NCBI RefSeq assembly: GCF_001590905.1
Contig: NZ_BCTT01000014.1
Span: 1-64,000 of the forward strand
Direction: 5' to 3'
DNA: 64,000 bases
Origin: Serratia grimesii NBRC 13537
GTDB taxonomy: Bacteria > Pseudomonadota > Gammaproteobacteria > Enterobacterales > Enterobacteriaceae
Shown piece after piece: positions 34,379-46,039 of the stretch. How positions within the stretch are numbered: the stretch's first letter is position 1; each line of letters opens with the position of its first letter. The position numbers were made by a program, and so were the translations under genes. The notes below the pieces were generated by a model that was given only the letters and a program-made list of their open reading frames with translations, was not told where the DNA came from and ran no database searches.

Positions 34379-35224
34379 TTACTTTTCGCTATCAACCAGG
34401 CCGCGTACAAACCAGCGCTGCATCAGAAGAACCACCGCCAGCGGTGGGATTAAAGTCAGAATCATCGCCGCCATGACCTGATTCCACTGGGTCGGCGCAC
34501 CGGAGGTAGAGATCATGCTTTTGATGCCCGCCACCGCGGTGCCCATTGAGGCGTCGCTGGTGATCAGGATCGGCCACAGGTACTGGTTCCAGCCGTAGAT
34601 AAAGGTGATGACAAACAGCGCCGCCAGGTTGGTCTTCGACAGCGGCAGCACAATGTCCCAGAAGAAGCGCATCGGGCCGGCACCATCAATACGCGCAGCT
34701 TCCAGCAATTCGTCCGGCAAGGTCATAAAGAACTGGCGTAGCAGGAAGGTAGCGGTTGCCGAGGCCATCAGCGGCAGCGTCAGGCCGGTGTAGCTGTCCA
34801 GCAGGTTGAGGTTGGAGATCACCTCTACCGTTGGGAAAATACGCACTTCCACCGGTAGCATCAGTGTGAGGAATATCAGCCAGAAAAACAGACTGCGTAG
34901 CGGGAAACGGAAATACACGATGGCGTAGGCCGACAGCACCGACACTACAATTTTGCCGAAGGTGATGGCCAGCGCCATGATCACGCTATTCAGCAACAGC
35001 ATCGAAAACGGCACTTTGAGGTTGCCCACACCGCCCTGCCAGATGTTGCTGATGTTTTCCCACAGATGTCCACCCGGGATCAGGGTCATCGGCACCTGGA
35101 ACACCTCTTTATCGTCCAATGTAGCGGCCACAAAGGCCACGTACAGCGGGAACAACACCACCAGTACGCCGATAATCAGCATTACGTGGCTGAAGATATC
35201 CAGCCCGCGTCGGTTCTCAATCAT
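34379..35224 (-). CDS. ugpE: sn-Glycerol-3-phosphate ABC transporter permease UgpE
   Basis: UgpE is one of the two inner-membrane permeases of the Ugp importer. The 281-residue product has six hydrophobic segments and the EAA loop [20 protein letters not shown] that docks on UgpC. It equals the E. coli length and overlaps ugpA by 4 bp. Confidence 0.96.
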   Translation of the reverse strand: MIENRRGLDIFSHVMLIIGVLVVLFPLYVAFVAATLDDKEVFQVPMTLIPGGHLWENISNIWQGGVGNLKVPFSMLLLNSVIMALAITFGKIVVSVLSAYAIVYFRFPLRSLFFWLIFLTLMLPVEVRIFPTVEVISNLNLLDSYTGLTLPLMASATATFLLRQFFMTLPDELLEAARIDGAGPMRFFWDIVLPLSKTNLAALFVITFIYGWNQYLWPILITSDASMGTAVAGIKSMISTSGAPTQWNQVMAAMILTLIPPLAVVLLMQRWFVRGLVDSEK

Positions 35225-36108
35225 TGGTAGCGCACCTTACGTTCGACAAAACGGAACTGGATCACCGTCAGACCAATTACCAACAGCATCAGGATCACCG
35301 ACTGCGCCGCTGAGCTGGATAGATCCAGACCCGCAAAGCCTTCGCGGTAGATCTTGTAGATCAACGTGGTCGTGGATTGTACCGGCCCGCCGCCAGTCGC
35401 AGCATCGATCACTGGGAAGGTATCGAAGAAGGCATACACCAGATTTACCACCAGCAGGAAGAAGCTCACCGGCGTGATCAACGGCAACACCAGGTTGAAG
35501 AAGCGCCGCACCGGGCCAGCACCGTCGATGGCTGCCGCCTCAACCAGGGAACGAGGAATGGACTGTAACGCCGCCAAGAAAAACAAAAAGTTATAGCTGA
35601 TTTGCTGCCATACCGAAGCCAACACCACCAGGAACATCGCCTGTCCGCTATTTTGCGCGTGGTTCCAGTTGTAACCCAATCCATTGAGGAAGTGAGTAAT
35701 CAGCCCCAGACCCGGGTTAAACAGGAAAATCCACAATACAGCCGCCACCGCAGGGGCCACGGCATAAGGCAAAATCATCAGCGTCCGGTAAATTCGGCTG
35801 CCGCGCAGGACATAATCCACCAACGCGGCGAAGAACAACGACACGACCAGCCCGATACCTGCCACCAGGAAACTGAAAATCAGCGTGGTGTAAAACGAAT
35901 CGAGGTAGTACGGGTCCTGGAACAACTGGGTGAAGTTATCCAGCCCGACAAACTGGCTGGACAGACCAAACGGATCGAGGCTTTGCACTGAATACCACAG
36001 CGCCTCACCGGCAGGCCACAGGAAGAAGATTGCGGTGATCAACAGTTGCGGCAGCACCAATACATAGGGCAGCCAGCTACAGCCGAAACCGGGACGGGAA
36101 GATGACAT
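35221..36108 (-). CDS. ugpA: sn-Glycerol-3-phosphate ABC transporter permease UgpA
   Basis: UgpA is the partner permease of UgpE. The 295-residue product has six hydrophobic segments and the EAA loop [20 protein letters not shown]. Length equals E. coli UgpA. It is 113 bp downstream of ugpB; that gap holds two strong hairpins likely to set the binding-protein to permease ratio. Confidence 0.96.
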   Translation of the reverse strand: MSSSRPGFGCSWLPYVLVLPQLLITAIFFLWPAGEALWYSVQSLDPFGLSSQFVGLDNFTQLFQDPYYLDSFYTTLIFSFLVAGIGLVVSLFFAALVDYVLRGSRIYRTLMILPYAVAPAVAAVLWIFLFNPGLGLITHFLNGLGYNWNHAQNSGQAMFLVVLASVWQQISYNFLFFLAALQSIPRSLVEAAAIDGAGPVRRFFNLVLPLITPVSFFLLVVNLVYAFFDTFPVIDAATGGGPVQSTTTLIYKIYREGFAGLDLSSSAAQSVILMLLVIGLTVIQFRFVERKVRYQ

Positions 36109-36127
36109 AGGGGTTAACCGTTAATGT

Positions 36128-36183
36128 GGGTGAAGGGCTGACTGAGCCCTTCACCCCGGCCCTCTCCCAAGGGAGAGGGGGTG
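36128..36183. repeat. Paired palindromes between ugpB and ugpA
   Basis: GGGTGAAGGGCT and AGCCCTTCACCC form a 12-bp stem, immediately followed by CCCTCTCCC/GGGAGAGGG with an AA loop. The second half is a palindrome often seen as dispersed copies between genes in enterobacteria and pseudomonads. In mRNA such structures after the binding-protein gene usually stabilise the upstream message or cut readthrough. Confidence 0.65.
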
Positions 36184-36221
36184 GATCGGTGTCGTTCGCC
36201 GAAAAGGAATTCCGGTTGACG

Positions 36222-37541
36222 TTACTTGGTCTGGGACTCGAAACGGCGCAGCAAGACATCACCACGCTGCACGGCTGCATCCAACGCCTGCTGTGGCGTT
36301 TTCTTCCCGGTCCACACGCCTTCCAGCTCTTCATCTACGACGGTACGAATCTGCGGCATATTGCCCAGACGCAGACCCTTGGTGAACGGCAATGGTGGTT
36401 TGTTCAGCATCTGACGTGTTGCCACATCGGCACCCGGGTTCTTATCATAGAAACCCTGTTGCTTGGTCAGATCGTACGCAGCGGTCGTGATCGGCAGATA
36501 ACCGGTTTTCTGATGCCATTCGGCAGCGATTTCCGGTTGGGCCAGATACTGCAGGAATTCAGCTACGCCCTTATAGGTGGCGGCATCTTTGCCGTTCATC
36601 ACCCACAAGCTGGCGCCACCAATGATGGCGTTCTGCGGTGCATTTTTGGCATCCGCGTCATAAGGCATCATGCCAACACCATAGTTAAATTTGGCGTAGT
36701 GCTTAATATCTGCCAGCGAACCGGAGGATGCAGTGGTAATGGCGCAATCACCGCTGTAGAACTTCTCGGTGGATTCGTCTTTGCGGCCGAAGTAGGTGAA
36801 ATCCCCCTTCTTGTTCATGTCTTCCAGCAGTTGGATGTGCTTGACCTGAAGCGGCTTGTTGAACTCCAGTTTGGCGCTGGTGCCACCGAACCCGTTATTT
36901 TCCGTGGCGAACGGTACACCGTGCCAGGCGCTGAAGTTCTCGAGTTGGATCCAGCCCTGCCAGCCACTCGCGTAACCACACTTCATACCAGCTTCACGCA
37001 GTTTGGCCGTATCCGCCGCCAGCTCTTGCCACGTTTTTGGTGGCTGATCTGGGTTCAGGCCAGCCTTCTTGAAGGCATCTTTGTTGTAATACAGAACTGG
37101 GGTAGAGCTGTTGAACGGCTGAGACAGCAGGTGCCCGCTCTTGTTGTCGGTGTAGTAACCTGCCACCGTCGGCACGAACACCGACTCGTCAAAGTTGATG
37201 CCAGCGTCTTTAAACACCTCATACACCGGCTTGATCGCCTTGCTGGCCATCATGGTTGCCGTGCCCACCTCATACACCTGCAAAATCGCCGGTGCTTTAC
37301 CTGAGCGATAGGCCGCGATGCCCGCCGCCAGATTCTGTTCGTAGTTACCTTTATAAACCGGAACAATTTTGACGTCGGGGTGCGATTGGTTAAAGCGATC
37401 CGCCAGGGAATCCACTTCTTTACCCAGTTCGCCTTCCATCGAATGCCAGAACGGGATCTCGGTTGCCGCCAGTGCATGAGTGCTGACCGCCAGGGTCAAC
37501 GCGACGCACAGCGTAGTTTTGCGAATAGCGTAGGTGAGCAT
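36222..37541 (-). CDS. ugpB: sn-Glycerol-3-phosphate-binding periplasmic protein
   Basis: UgpB is the periplasmic receptor of the Ugp importer. The 439-residue product has a signal peptide ([20 protein letters not shown], cleavage after THALA) and a mature start [17 protein letters not shown]. It matches E. coli UgpB (438). The ATG at 37541 has AGGAG six bases upstream, so the longer open frame to 37646 is rejected. It leads ugpBAECQ, with tandem Pho boxes upstream. Confidence 0.96.
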   Translation of the reverse strand: MLTYAIRKTTLCVALTLAVSTHALAATEIPFWHSMEGELGKEVDSLADRFNQSHPDVKIVPVYKGNYEQNLAAGIAAYRSGKAPAILQVYEVGTATMMASKAIKPVYEVFKDAGINFDESVFVPTVAGYYTDNKSGHLLSQPFNSSTPVLYYNKDAFKKAGLNPDQPPKTWQELAADTAKLREAGMKCGYASGWQGWIQLENFSAWHGVPFATENNGFGGTSAKLEFNKPLQVKHIQLLEDMNKKGDFTYFGRKDESTEKFYSGDCAITTASSGSLADIKHYAKFNYGVGMMPYDADAKNAPQNAIIGGASLWVMNGKDAATYKGVAEFLQYLAQPEIAAEWHQKTGYLPITTAAYDLTKQQGFYDKNPGADVATRQMLNKPPLPFTKGLRLGNMPQIRTVVDEELEGVWTGKKTPQQALDAAVQRGDVLLRRFESQTK

Positions 37542-37623
37542 GCCTAACTCCTGAAAAAAGCTGGTGTAATAAGCGCGTGAGCGAAAAGAATCAGTTTTTT
37601 GTTCGGAAGCTAACATGCCATGC

Positions 37624-37667
37624 TCGGATGACAGAAACATAACCACCAGATGACAGCTATATGACGG
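37624..37667 (-). promoter_or_regulatory. Tandem Pho boxes upstream of ugpB
   Basis: On the minus strand, CCGTCAT, CTGTCAT, TGGTTAT and CTGTCAT begin 11 bp apart from each other, four phased PhoB half-sites. The best pair reads CCGTCATATAGCTGTCATC. They lie about 85-125 bp before the ugpB start, as expected for phosphate-starvation induction by PhoB. Confidence 0.8.
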
Positions 37668-37697
37668 AAGAGTGAAGTGCAGGTTGCGGTTTGATGT

Positions 37698-37727
37698 CGG
37701 CGGCAGGAAAAACTCCCCCTGCCGCCG
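37698..37727 (-). terminator. Hairpin after the aminotransferase gene
   Basis: CGGCGGCAGG (37698-37707) and CCTGCCGCCG (37718-37727) form a perfect 10-bp stem just after the stop. There is no T run on the minus strand. It may separate the aminotransferase gene from ugpB. Confidence 0.5.
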
Positions 37728-37733
37728 TGGGGA

Positions 37734-38921
37734 TTACAGTGAACGACGCAGGCGGGCAACGGCTTCCTGCATTTGTTGCTCCGTGGCGGTAGCGAATGAC
37801 AGACGGAAGGTCGAACGATCCGGGTTGTCAGAGAAGAAGTATTCTCCCGGCACAAATACCACGCCCTGCTGTAGGGTGGTTTTCAGCCATTCGGTCGCGT
37901 TAAACGGCTGACGGAAGCGCGCCCACAGGAACATACCGCCCTTCGGCATATCAAAGCTGATATGGTCACCCAACTCTTGTTCCACCAGCCCGGCCAGGAT
38001 CTCGCCCTTTTGTTTGTACGCTGCGCGGATCTTTTCGATCTGCGCCGGCAGACGATCCAACCCCAGGTAACATTCGACGATGCTCTGCGACAGCGCGCTG
38101 GCGTGCAGATCCGCTGCCTGCTTGATGATCGCCACTTTGTGCAGCAGGAACGGCGGCAAAATTGCCCAGCCCAGACGCAGGCCCGGCGCCAGGATCTTGG
38201 AAAAGGTCGAGGTATAGATAATATTATCGGTATGGCCCAGTACCTGTTGCGAAATCTGGTGCAGCGTGGCGTTGCGCTCTTCGGTAAAACGCAGCTCGCC
38301 GTACGGGTCATCTTCGATGATCAAGAAATTGTGCTCGGCTGCCAGTTTCACTAACAGCTCGCGGCGCGCGGCACTCAGTGTGATGCCACTTGGGTTGCCG
38401 AAGTTCGGCACCACATACACACCCTTGATGCGCTGAGTTTTCAGCAACTCGGCCAGTTCTTCGACCACCATGCCATCGCTGTCGGACGACACCGACATGA
38501 TGTTGGCTTCCGCCAGCTCCAGCGTCTGTAATGCCGCCAGATAGGTCGGACGCTCCACCACAAACACGTCGCCTGGGTTGACGATGGCACGCATCACCAG
38601 ATCCAGCGCCTGCTGGGAACCCGCAGTCACCATCACCTCGTCAGCGGTAGCAGAAACACCACGCTGGGCGCACAGCTCGCAGATGCGCTCACGCAGTACC
38701 GGGCTGCCTTCGGTCAAACCATACTGGAAAGCGCTTTTCGGCTGCTCGGTGATCGCCTGATGGGTAGCGATGCTCAACCCTTCGAAATCAAACAGGGCAT
38801 CAGAGGGGATGCCGCCCGCCAGCGAAATGACGTTTTCCATCTTACTGTGCTTGAGCAATTCACGAATTGCCGAGCTTTTTACTTTTACGATGCGCTGCGC
38901 GAGTAACCCTTCTGTGTTCAT
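37734..38921 (-). CDS. PLP-dependent aminotransferase, fold type I (LysN/Aro8-like)
   Basis: The 395-residue cytosolic enzyme has the layout of class I/II aminotransferases: ENVISLAGGIPSDALF near the N-terminus, TAGSQQALDLVMRA, VPNFGNPSGIT, DDPYGELRF, and the PLP lysine in TSTFSKILAPGLRLGWA. The C-terminal Arg for substrate carboxylate lies in STFRLSFATATE. The substrate is not readable; related enzymes act on 2-aminoadipate, aromatic or branched-chain amino acids. It lies after the liv transport genes on the same strand, with an ERIC repeat between, which makes a branched-chain role an inference only. Confidence 0.82.
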   Translation of the reverse strand: MNTEGLLAQRIVKVKSSAIRELLKHSKMENVISLAGGIPSDALFDFEGLSIATHQAITEQPKSAFQYGLTEGSPVLRERICELCAQRGVSATADEVMVTAGSQQALDLVMRAIVNPGDVFVVERPTYLAALQTLELAEANIMSVSSDSDGMVVEELAELLKTQRIKGVYVVPNFGNPSGITLSAARRELLVKLAAEHNFLIIEDDPYGELRFTEERNATLHQISQQVLGHTDNIIYTSTFSKILAPGLRLGWAILPPFLLHKVAIIKQAADLHASALSQSIVECYLGLDRLPAQIEKIRAAYKQKGEILAGLVEQELGDHISFDMPKGGMFLWARFRQPFNATEWLKTTLQQGVVFVPGEYFFSDNPDRSTFRLSFATATEQQMQEAVARLRRSL

Positions 38922-38992
38922 TTCTTCTTCTTCTCGTAATCGTTAAAAATGCAGGTGCAGCCTGAGTTACCTTTATCGGTAAATTCCCTCTA

Positions 38993-39118
38993 ATACCCTA
39001 TGGATTTCCAGTTACAGCTAGGCGACCAGCTCGCTTATCCTCCAGGAGCTTACTTTAGTAAGTGACTGGGGTAAGCGAGTGCAGTTAACAACGCTGTAGC
39101 TTGAAAGACGACGGGTAT
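38993..39118. repeat. ERIC repeat between livF and the aminotransferase gene
   Basis: About 126 bp show the canonical ERIC core: CCAGGAGCTTACTTTAGTAA, GTGACTGGGGTAAGCGAGTG and terminal TTGAAAGACGACGGGTATT. It is the best-preserved copy in the window, and ends right at the livF stop codon. Confidence 0.9.
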
Positions 39119-39119
39119 T

Positions 39120-39821
39120 TCAGCCGCCCAGATACGCCGATCTAACTGCTTCGTTTGCTAACAATGCGGCTCCCGTATCTTCCAACACCACGCGGCCGTT
39201 TTCCAGTACATAACCACGATCGGCCAATTTCAGCGCCTGATTGGCGTTTTGCTCCACCAGGAAGATGGTCATTCCTTCTTCGCGCAGTTGCTCAATGATG
39301 TCAAAAATCTGCTGAATGATGATCGGCGCCAGCCCCAGAGACGGTTCATCGAGCAACAGTAACTTCGGCTGGCTCATCAGTGCACGCCCAATCGCCAACA
39401 TCTGCTGTTCACCGCCAGACATGGTGCCTGAACGCTGAGTACGGCGCTCCAACAGGCGCGGGAACAGGCTGAATACCCGTTCAATACGCTGCTGATACTG
39501 ATGACGATCGGCAAAGAAACCGCCCATCGCCAGATTCTCTTCCACGGTCATGCGCGAGAACACCCGCCGCCCTTCAGGGACAATCGCCACCGCCTCACGC
39601 ATGATGCGCGAAGTCTGCCACTGTGTAATGTCCTGATCGAGAAAGGTGATACTGCCTTCTGTCGCACGCGGTTCGCCGCACAGCGTACCGAGCAGCGTGG
39701 TTTTACCCGCGCCGTTAGCGCCAATCAGGGTGACAATCTCCCCCTGTTTGATGTTCAGGCTAACCTGATGCAGCGCCTGAATTTTGCCGTAATGGGCGGA
39801 CACCTGATTAAATGACAACAT
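39120..39821 (-). CDS. livF: Branched-chain amino acid ABC transporter ATPase LivF
   Basis: LivF is one of two ATPases of the Liv importer. The 233-residue product has Walker A IGANGAGKTTLLG, signature MSGGEQQMLAIGRA and Walker B LLLDEPSLGLAP. It overlaps livG by one base (TAATG). Length is as in E. coli (237) within a few residues. Confidence 0.96.
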   Translation of the reverse strand: MLSFNQVSAHYGKIQALHQVSLNIKQGEIVTLIGANGAGKTTLLGTLCGEPRATEGSITFLDQDITQWQTSRIMREAVAIVPEGRRVFSRMTVEENLAMGGFFADRHQYQQRIERVFSLFPRLLERRTQRSGTMSGGEQQMLAIGRALMSQPKLLLLDEPSLGLAPIIIQQIFDIIEQLREEGMTIFLVEQNANQALKLADRGYVLENGRVVLEDTGAALLANEAVRSAYLGG

Positions 39822-40591
39822 TAAGCTTCCCCCAAATACGCCCGGATCACGTCCGGGTTGTTACGAATTTCTGCCGGAGAGCCCTGCGCCAGCGGTGTGC
39901 CTTGGTTCACCACGTAGATGCGATCAGAAATGCCCATCACTAACTTCATATCGTGCTCAATCAACAATACCGAAACCTTATGCTGATTGCGCAGTTCGAC
40001 AATCAGGTGATCCAGCTCATCGGTTTCCTTCGGGTTCAAGCCCGCAGCCGGCTCATCCAGCATCAACAACTCTGGCCGGGTAACCATGCAGCGTGCAATC
40101 TCCAGCCTGCGCTGTTGGCCGTATGCCAGATTCCCTGCAGAACGGTTAGCCATCTCTAACAGGCCAACCCGTTGCAGCCATACCGAGGCACGTTCCAGCG
40201 CATCAGCTTCGGCACGACGAAACGCCGGGGTTTTCAACAGTCCGGCAAAGACGCCGCTTTTCAGATGTTGATGTTGCGCAACCAACAGATTTTCGATCAC
40301 CGTCATTTCACGGAATAACCGCACATGCTGGAAAGTCCGCACCACGCCCATACGGGCAATAGTCTGCCCAGGTAACCCTTCCAGATGGCGTTCACGCAGT
40401 TTGATGGTGCCACCGGTTGGGCGGTAGAAACCGGTCAAACAGTTAAACACCGTAGTTTTACCCGCACCGTTCGGGCCGATCAGCGAGACGATTTCGCCTT
40501 CATTGAGCTCCAGCGCCACGTTATTGACCGCCAGCAGGCCGCCGAAACGCATCGATAACCCTTCGACCTTCAGCAAAGGTTGCATACTCAT
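39821..40591 (-). CDS. livG: Branched-chain amino acid ABC transporter ATPase LivG
   Basis: LivG is the second ATPase of the Liv importer. The 256-residue product shows Walker [14 protein letters not shown], the Liv-type signature [14 protein letters not shown] and Walker [16 protein letters not shown]. The gene overlaps livM by 4 bp. Confidence 0.96.
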   Translation of the reverse strand: MSMQPLLKVEGLSMRFGGLLAVNNVALELNEGEIVSLIGPNGAGKTTVFNCLTGFYRPTGGTIKLRERHLEGLPGQTIARMGVVRTFQHVRLFREMTVIENLLVAQHQHLKSGVFAGLLKTPAFRRAEADALERASVWLQRVGLLEMANRSAGNLAYGQQRRLEIARCMVTRPELLMLDEPAAGLNPKETDELDHLIVELRNQHKVSVLLIEHDMKLVMGISDRIYVVNQGTPLAQGSPAEIRNNPDVIRAYLGEA

Positions 40592-41867
40592 GCCTGTTCC
40601 CCCTTACCCGCGTGGATATCCGCCGTTTTCAGTTTCAGCTGTGGCCGCTTCATCGGCAGCAACCCCTGTGGTCGCCAAATCATCATCAAGACCATCAGGG
40701 CACCCAGCAGCAACATGCTGTATTCATTCAGATCGCGCATCATTTCACGCGATACCACCAGCAGTATAGCCGCCAGGATCACGGCAAACTGCGAGCCCAT
40801 GCCACCCAATACCACGATCGCTAACACAAAGGCCGACTCGACAAAGGTAAAGGATTCCGGGCTGACAAAACCCTGACGTGCGGCAAACAGCGTACCGGCA
40901 AAACCGGCAAAGGCGGCGCTGATGGTAAAGGCGGTCAGCTTGATTTTGGTCGGGTTAAGGCCCAGTGAACGGCAGGCGATTTCATCTTCGCGCAACGCTT
41001 CCCAGGCACGGCCCAGCGGCATGCGCAGCAGGCGATTGATCACAAACAGCGTCAGTACCACCAGCAGCAGCGCCACCAAATACAAAAACACAATGCGATC
41101 GCTCGGATCGTATTTCAGGCCAAAGAAGTTATGGAAGGTGTCCCAGCCGCCGTCACGCACACTTCGGTTGAACTCCAGCCCAAAGAAGGTCGGTTTCGGG
41201 ATCTGGCTGATGCCGTTCGGCCCGCCGGTGATCTCGGTATTGTTCAGCAGCAGGATACGCACGATCTCGCCGAAACCCAGCGTCACAATCGCCAGGTAGT
41301 CGCCGCGTAAGCGCAGTACCGGGAAACCAAGCAGGAAACCAAAGATGGCAGTGACGATGCCTGCCAATGGCAAACTTTCCCAAAAGCCAAGGCCGTAGTA
41401 GTGATTAAGCAGTGCATAAGTGTAGGCACCAATAGCGTAAAAACCGCCGTAACCCAGCACCAGCAGGCCGGACAACCCGACCACCACGTTCAGGCCCAGA
41501 CCCAGCATCACGTAGATCAACGTCAGGGTAGCGATATCCACCGTGCCGCGCGAGACCAGGAACGGCCAAGCGACTGCGGCAACAATGATCGCCGCAGCCA
41601 GCAGCTTCTGGCGCGCAGTGGTGCCATCAAAACTCGGCAAGACGAATGACGGGCCGGAGATTTTTTTCAGCCCTTGCTGCATCAGCGGACGCAACAATTG
41701 GAAGAAAAACACGATGACACAGCCAATGCCGATCCACATCCAGCGAACTTCCGCCGCACCATGCACCACCAGTTTGGTTCCGTCGAGACTCAGTTGCATC
41801 CCCATCAGGAATGAAGCCATCACAAACAGCACCAGAGAGGCGATCAACGCATTAAGCAGATTGAGTT

Positions 41868-41871
<4 letters not shown>
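40588..41871 (-). CDS. livM: Branched-chain amino acid ABC transporter permease LivM
   Basis: LivM is one of the two inner-membrane permeases of the Liv system. The 427-residue product has an N-terminal extra membrane domain typical of enterobacterial LivM. The permease core follows, with [40 protein letters not shown] and the ATPase-contact loop near [20 protein letters not shown]. It overlaps livH by 4 bp. Confidence 0.96.
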
Positions 41872-42794
<923 letters not shown>

Positions 42795-42853
42795 ACTCTA
42801 ACCCTTGGCTGCGAAACCTGAACGCGAAGAGCATTCAGGTAAAGGGATACGGA

Positions 42854-42892
42854 GCCGGCAAGCCGGCCCGCGGGCGCAGTTGAACTGCGCCC
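42854..42892 (-). promoter_or_regulatory. Hairpins between the liv binding-protein gene and livH
   Basis: GCCGGC-AA-GCCGGC (42854-42867) and GGGCGCAGTT-G-AACTGCGCCC (42872-42892) form two adjacent stems with very short loops. No T run follows. They probably lower livHMGF expression relative to the binding protein or protect its message. Confidence 0.55.
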
Positions 42893-42910
42893 TACCCTGA
42901 TGATTATGGC

Positions 42911-44026
42911 TTATTTAATGGGTGTTGATGTGCCGTCGGCATGCCATTCAAACACACCGAATTCAAAGCCTTTCAGATCGCCTTTTTCATCCCAGCTCAA
43001 CGGCCCCATCACGGTTTCCACCGGCTTGCCGGTTTTCAGATCCTTGACGATATCCGCCGGTTCCTGGCTGCCACTGCGCTCCATCCCGGTGGTCAGCGAT
43101 TGCAGCGCAGCGTAGGTGGTCCAGACGAACGGACCGGTCGGATCCAGCTTCTTGGCTTTCAGTGCATCAACAACAGGTTTGTTGGCTGGCACCTGATCGT
43201 AGCGTTTAGGTAAGGTCACCAGCATGCCTTCGGAGGCCGCACCGGCGATGTTGGACAGTGAAGAGTTACCCACACCTTCTGGTCCCATAAAGCGGGTCGT
43301 CAGGCCAGCCTGTTTTGCCTGGCGCAGGATTTGGCCCATTTCCGGGTAGTAGCCACCGAAGTAAACGAAATCGACGTTTTCTTTCTTCAGACGCGCCACC
43401 AAAGTGGAGAAGTCTTTATCGCCAGCGGTGATCCCTTCAAACATCACCACGTCGGTACCCTGTTTTTTCAGGCTATCACGCACCGAGCGTGCCAGGCCTT
43501 CACCATATTGCTGCTTGTCGTGAACCACGGCAATGCGCTTAGGTTTGATCTCACTGAGGATGTATTTCGCCGCCGTCGGACCCTGATCGGAATCCAGACC
43601 GGTAGTACGCATGATCATCTTGTAACCACGGGTGGTCAGATCGGCGTTGGTGGCCGCCGGGGTAATCATGATCACGCCTTCATCTTCATAAATATCGGAA
43701 GCTGGCTGCGTCGATGACGAGCACAGGTGGCCAATGACATAGCGAATGCCGTCGTTGATTACCTTGTTAGCGACCGCGACCGCCTGTTTAGGGTCACAGG
43801 CATCATCGTATTCCACACCCACCAGCTTATCGCCCTTGATGCCGCCCTTGGCATTGATATCGGCAATGGCCTGACGAGCACCGGTGAACTCCATGTCACC
43901 GTATTGTGCGACTGGGCCGGACATCGCCCCGACGATCGCCACTTTAATGTCTTTCGCCATGGCTGAATGACCGATAGCCATCGCAATACAACCCGCCAAC
44001 AGCGCCTTACCTTTTGTTAATTTCAT
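42911..44026 (-). CDS. livK: Leucine-specific/branched-chain amino acid binding protein
   Basis: This is the periplasmic receptor for the Liv importer. The 371-residue product has a signal peptide ([20 protein letters not shown], cleavage after SAMA) and mature start [38 protein letters not shown] holds the ligand-binding serines/threonines and the family disulfide Cys. E. coli LivJ and LivK are 367-369 residues; here only one copy is present, and livK is used by position before livH. The 406-bp region upstream (44027-44432) is AT-rich promoter DNA shared with panM, with no further gene seen. Confidence 0.92.
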   Translation of the reverse strand: MKLTKGKALLAGCIAMAIGHSAMAKDIKVAIVGAMSGPVAQYGDMEFTGARQAIADINAKGGIKGDKLVGVEYDDACDPKQAVAVANKVINDGIRYVIGHLCSSSTQPASDIYEDEGVIMITPAATNADLTTRGYKMIMRTTGLDSDQGPTAAKYILSEIKPKRIAVVHDKQQYGEGLARSVRDSLKKQGTDVVMFEGITAGDKDFSTLVARLKKENVDFVYFGGYYPEMGQILRQAKQAGLTTRFMGPEGVGNSSLSNIAGAASEGMLVTLPKRYDQVPANKPVVDALKAKKLDPTGPFVWTTYAALQSLTTGMERSGSQEPADIVKDLKTGKPVETVMGPLSWDEKGDLKGFEFGVFEWHADGTSTPIK

Positions 44027-44432
44027 CCGCAAATCCCCATCTGTCGTTGTGAACGTACCTGTTGTGTTTACCCGCACCCGATCTTTATTTACTGCTTTTA
44101 TTCATAAGTAATAATGATTTAGGTGTTTTACAGGCAATATTTTCTAATAAGACTTTATTTTTCATATCATTAAACAGGAATTTTCTTCTGCAAATCAACT
44201 TCATTGCTCAGAAACAAGCGGTGTAAACAGGATAAAATTCGGATTAAATCCGCGCTATTTAGCCCGAGGCGTAGCGCATTGTGCTGGTTAACAATCCATT
44301 TACTAACTATTTACTCGGAAAATGGTCCATGCAAAAAACATTTTGCGCAGTAATCGTACAGAAAAACTTACACAACGCTCTGCACAAGATCTATTACACT
44401 GTCGGCATCATTTAACTGCGCGGAAATTCTGC

Positions 44433-44825
44433 ATGAAACTGACCATTGAGCGCCTTACTACGCTGTCCCCGCAAGATCTCATCGACCTCGGCAAAATCTG
44501 GCCACATCAGCAGCCGGAGCAATGGCAGAACGGGTTGAACGACGGTAAAGCGCTGTTCGCCGCCCGTTTTAACGACCGACTGCTGGGCGCAGTGAAAATC
44601 GCGATGCAGGGTGAAAAGGCAGAGTTGCTTGATCTGATGGTACGTGAAGTGACACGCCGCCGCGGTGTTGGTCTCTATCTGGTACAGGATGCACAGCGCC
44701 AGTTGCCACAGATAACACACTGGCAGCTTTCAACCGCTGGCCTGACACCGCGTGAACGTGGTGAGGTAGATAACTTTATGCGTGCCTGCGGTTTCACTCA
44801 GCAAGGCGAACTCTGGCAGCAATGA
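44433..44825 (+). CDS. panM: PanD maturation factor PanM (GNAT fold)
   Basis: PanM binds pro-PanD and triggers its self-cleavage to active aspartate decarboxylase, in a CoA-dependent way that regulates pantothenate synthesis. The 130-residue product from the ATG at 44433 matches E. coli PanM (127): MKLTIERLTTLSPQDLIDLG and the acetyl-CoA loop VTRRRGVGLYLVQD. The open frame back to 44322 is rejected because it lacks homology. It is divergent from livK and its stop overlaps the DUF3142 gene by 4 bp. Confidence 0.93.
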   Translation: MKLTIERLTTLSPQDLIDLGKIWPHQQPEQWQNGLNDGKALFAARFNDRLLGAVKIAMQGEKAELLDLMVREVTRRRGVGLYLVQDAQRQLPQITHWQLSTAGLTPRERGEVDNFMRACGFTQQGELWQQ

Positions 44826-46039
44826 AACGTGGGCTAATAACGCTATTCGTGCTGGCAATGGCGTTAACCTCATGGTTTGCTGGTCGTCATCAGGCGTTGC
44901 GGTTATCACAAACCTGGGATAATCAGGTTTATGTCTGGCAACGGGTCTGGACCCCACAACATACCGCAGCCTTGGCGCAAAGCCGTGATCTGTTCCCCGT
45001 GTTGCGGGTTCTGGGATTGCAGGCCCACCCGCGTGAAGGCTGGCGGGAAATCCCCGTTAATCTTCCGCTACTGAAACAAGATGGTCGTCCGCTGTGGTTA
45101 GTCATGCGTCTGGATGGGCAGTTGGCACAGCTTGATGAGTCGGTCATTCGCCAGCGTCTACTAGAAACAGTGCAGCAATGGCAACGCGCCGGGCTGCATG
45201 TCACCGGCATTGAAATAGACCATGACGCCGCCACTGCTCGACTGCCTGACTACCAGCATTTCTTGCAGCAGCTACGTCAGCAGTTGCCGTATACCTTAGA
45301 GTTAGGCATCACTGCATTACCGACCTGGATCGGCTCAGCAGCGTTGCCCGATATATTGCAACACGTCGACAGTTCGGTACTGCAAGTGCATGCGGTGCTG
45401 TCACCGCAGCAAGGGCTATTCGTCAGCCCACTGGCACTCCATTGGGTAAATCAATACGCGAAAATTACGCCAAAACCTTTCAGGGTGGCATTACCTGCCT
45501 ACGGTATGGGCCTGGTGGAGTTCGATGCTCAGGGTGCCCAGGTTGAAAGCGAAGCGTCATTGCGTGTGGCGGGCACGTCGCGTGAACTAACCGTCGCACC
45601 GCAACAGGTGGCTGATTTCCTGCATCAACTGAATTCGCAGACCACGCCGCACTTGCGTGGGATTATCTGGTTCCGACTGCCATTGGCTGACGACCGCCGC
45701 GCTTGGTCGCTCGCGACACTGCGAGCAGTGATAGAAAACCAACCGCTCAGCGTCGACTGGCAGGTAAAATTTAGCCCTCAGCCACAGCAAAATGGGCTCA
45801 ATGATCTGATAATTCATAATAACGGCCCCGTTGACGCCCCATTACCACATGAAATCATCATCACCGCGGGTGAGTGCCTGGCAGCGGACGCTGCGGGCAA
45901 CTACCGGCTGGAAAGTGAACCTCAACGGCAACGCTTTGTGCTTACCCACAGCGACCAGCTACGCGCTGGGCAATCCCGGCCGCTGGGCTGGCTACGCTGC
46001 CAACAACTGACGCCAGGAGGCACCCTTGTCATACCTTAA
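44822..46039 (+). CDS. Membrane-anchored or secreted DUF3142 protein, function unknown
   Basis: The 405-residue protein begins with a hydrophobic signal or anchor (GLITLFVLAMALTSWFAG). The family is DUF3142 as far as I can recognise it. Visible conserved blocks include VYVWQRVWTPQHTAAL, GIEIDHDAATARLPDY with clustered acidic/His residues, and ELGITALPTW. Alternating strand/helix blocks suggest a TIM-barrel-like fold, and RGIIWFRLP occurs late; this is inference. Its ATG overlaps the panM stop, and its own stop overlaps the next gene. No function is known to me. Confidence 0.75.
   Translation: MKRGLITLFVLAMALTSWFAGRHQALRLSQTWDNQVYVWQRVWTPQHTAALAQSRDLFPVLRVLGLQAHPREGWREIPVNLPLLKQDGRPLWLVMRLDGQLAQLDESVIRQRLLETVQQWQRAGLHVTGIEIDHDAATARLPDYQHFLQQLRQQLPYTLELGITALPTWIGSAALPDILQHVDSSVLQVHAVLSPQQGLFVSPLALHWVNQYAKITPKPFRVALPAYGMGLVEFDAQGAQVESEASLRVAGTSRELTVAPQQVADFLHQLNSQTTPHLRGIIWFRLPLADDRRAWSLATLRAVIENQPLSVDWQVKFSPQPQQNGLNDLIIHNNGPVDAPLPHEIIITAGECLAADAAGNYRLESEPQRQRFVLTHSDQLRAGQSRPLGWLRCQQLTPGGTLVIP

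Noticed and set aside
36126-37304. 392-codon plus-strand frame opposite ugpB
   Set aside because: Antisense shadow of ugpB; it starts inside the ugpB-ugpA palindromes and has no recognisable domain.
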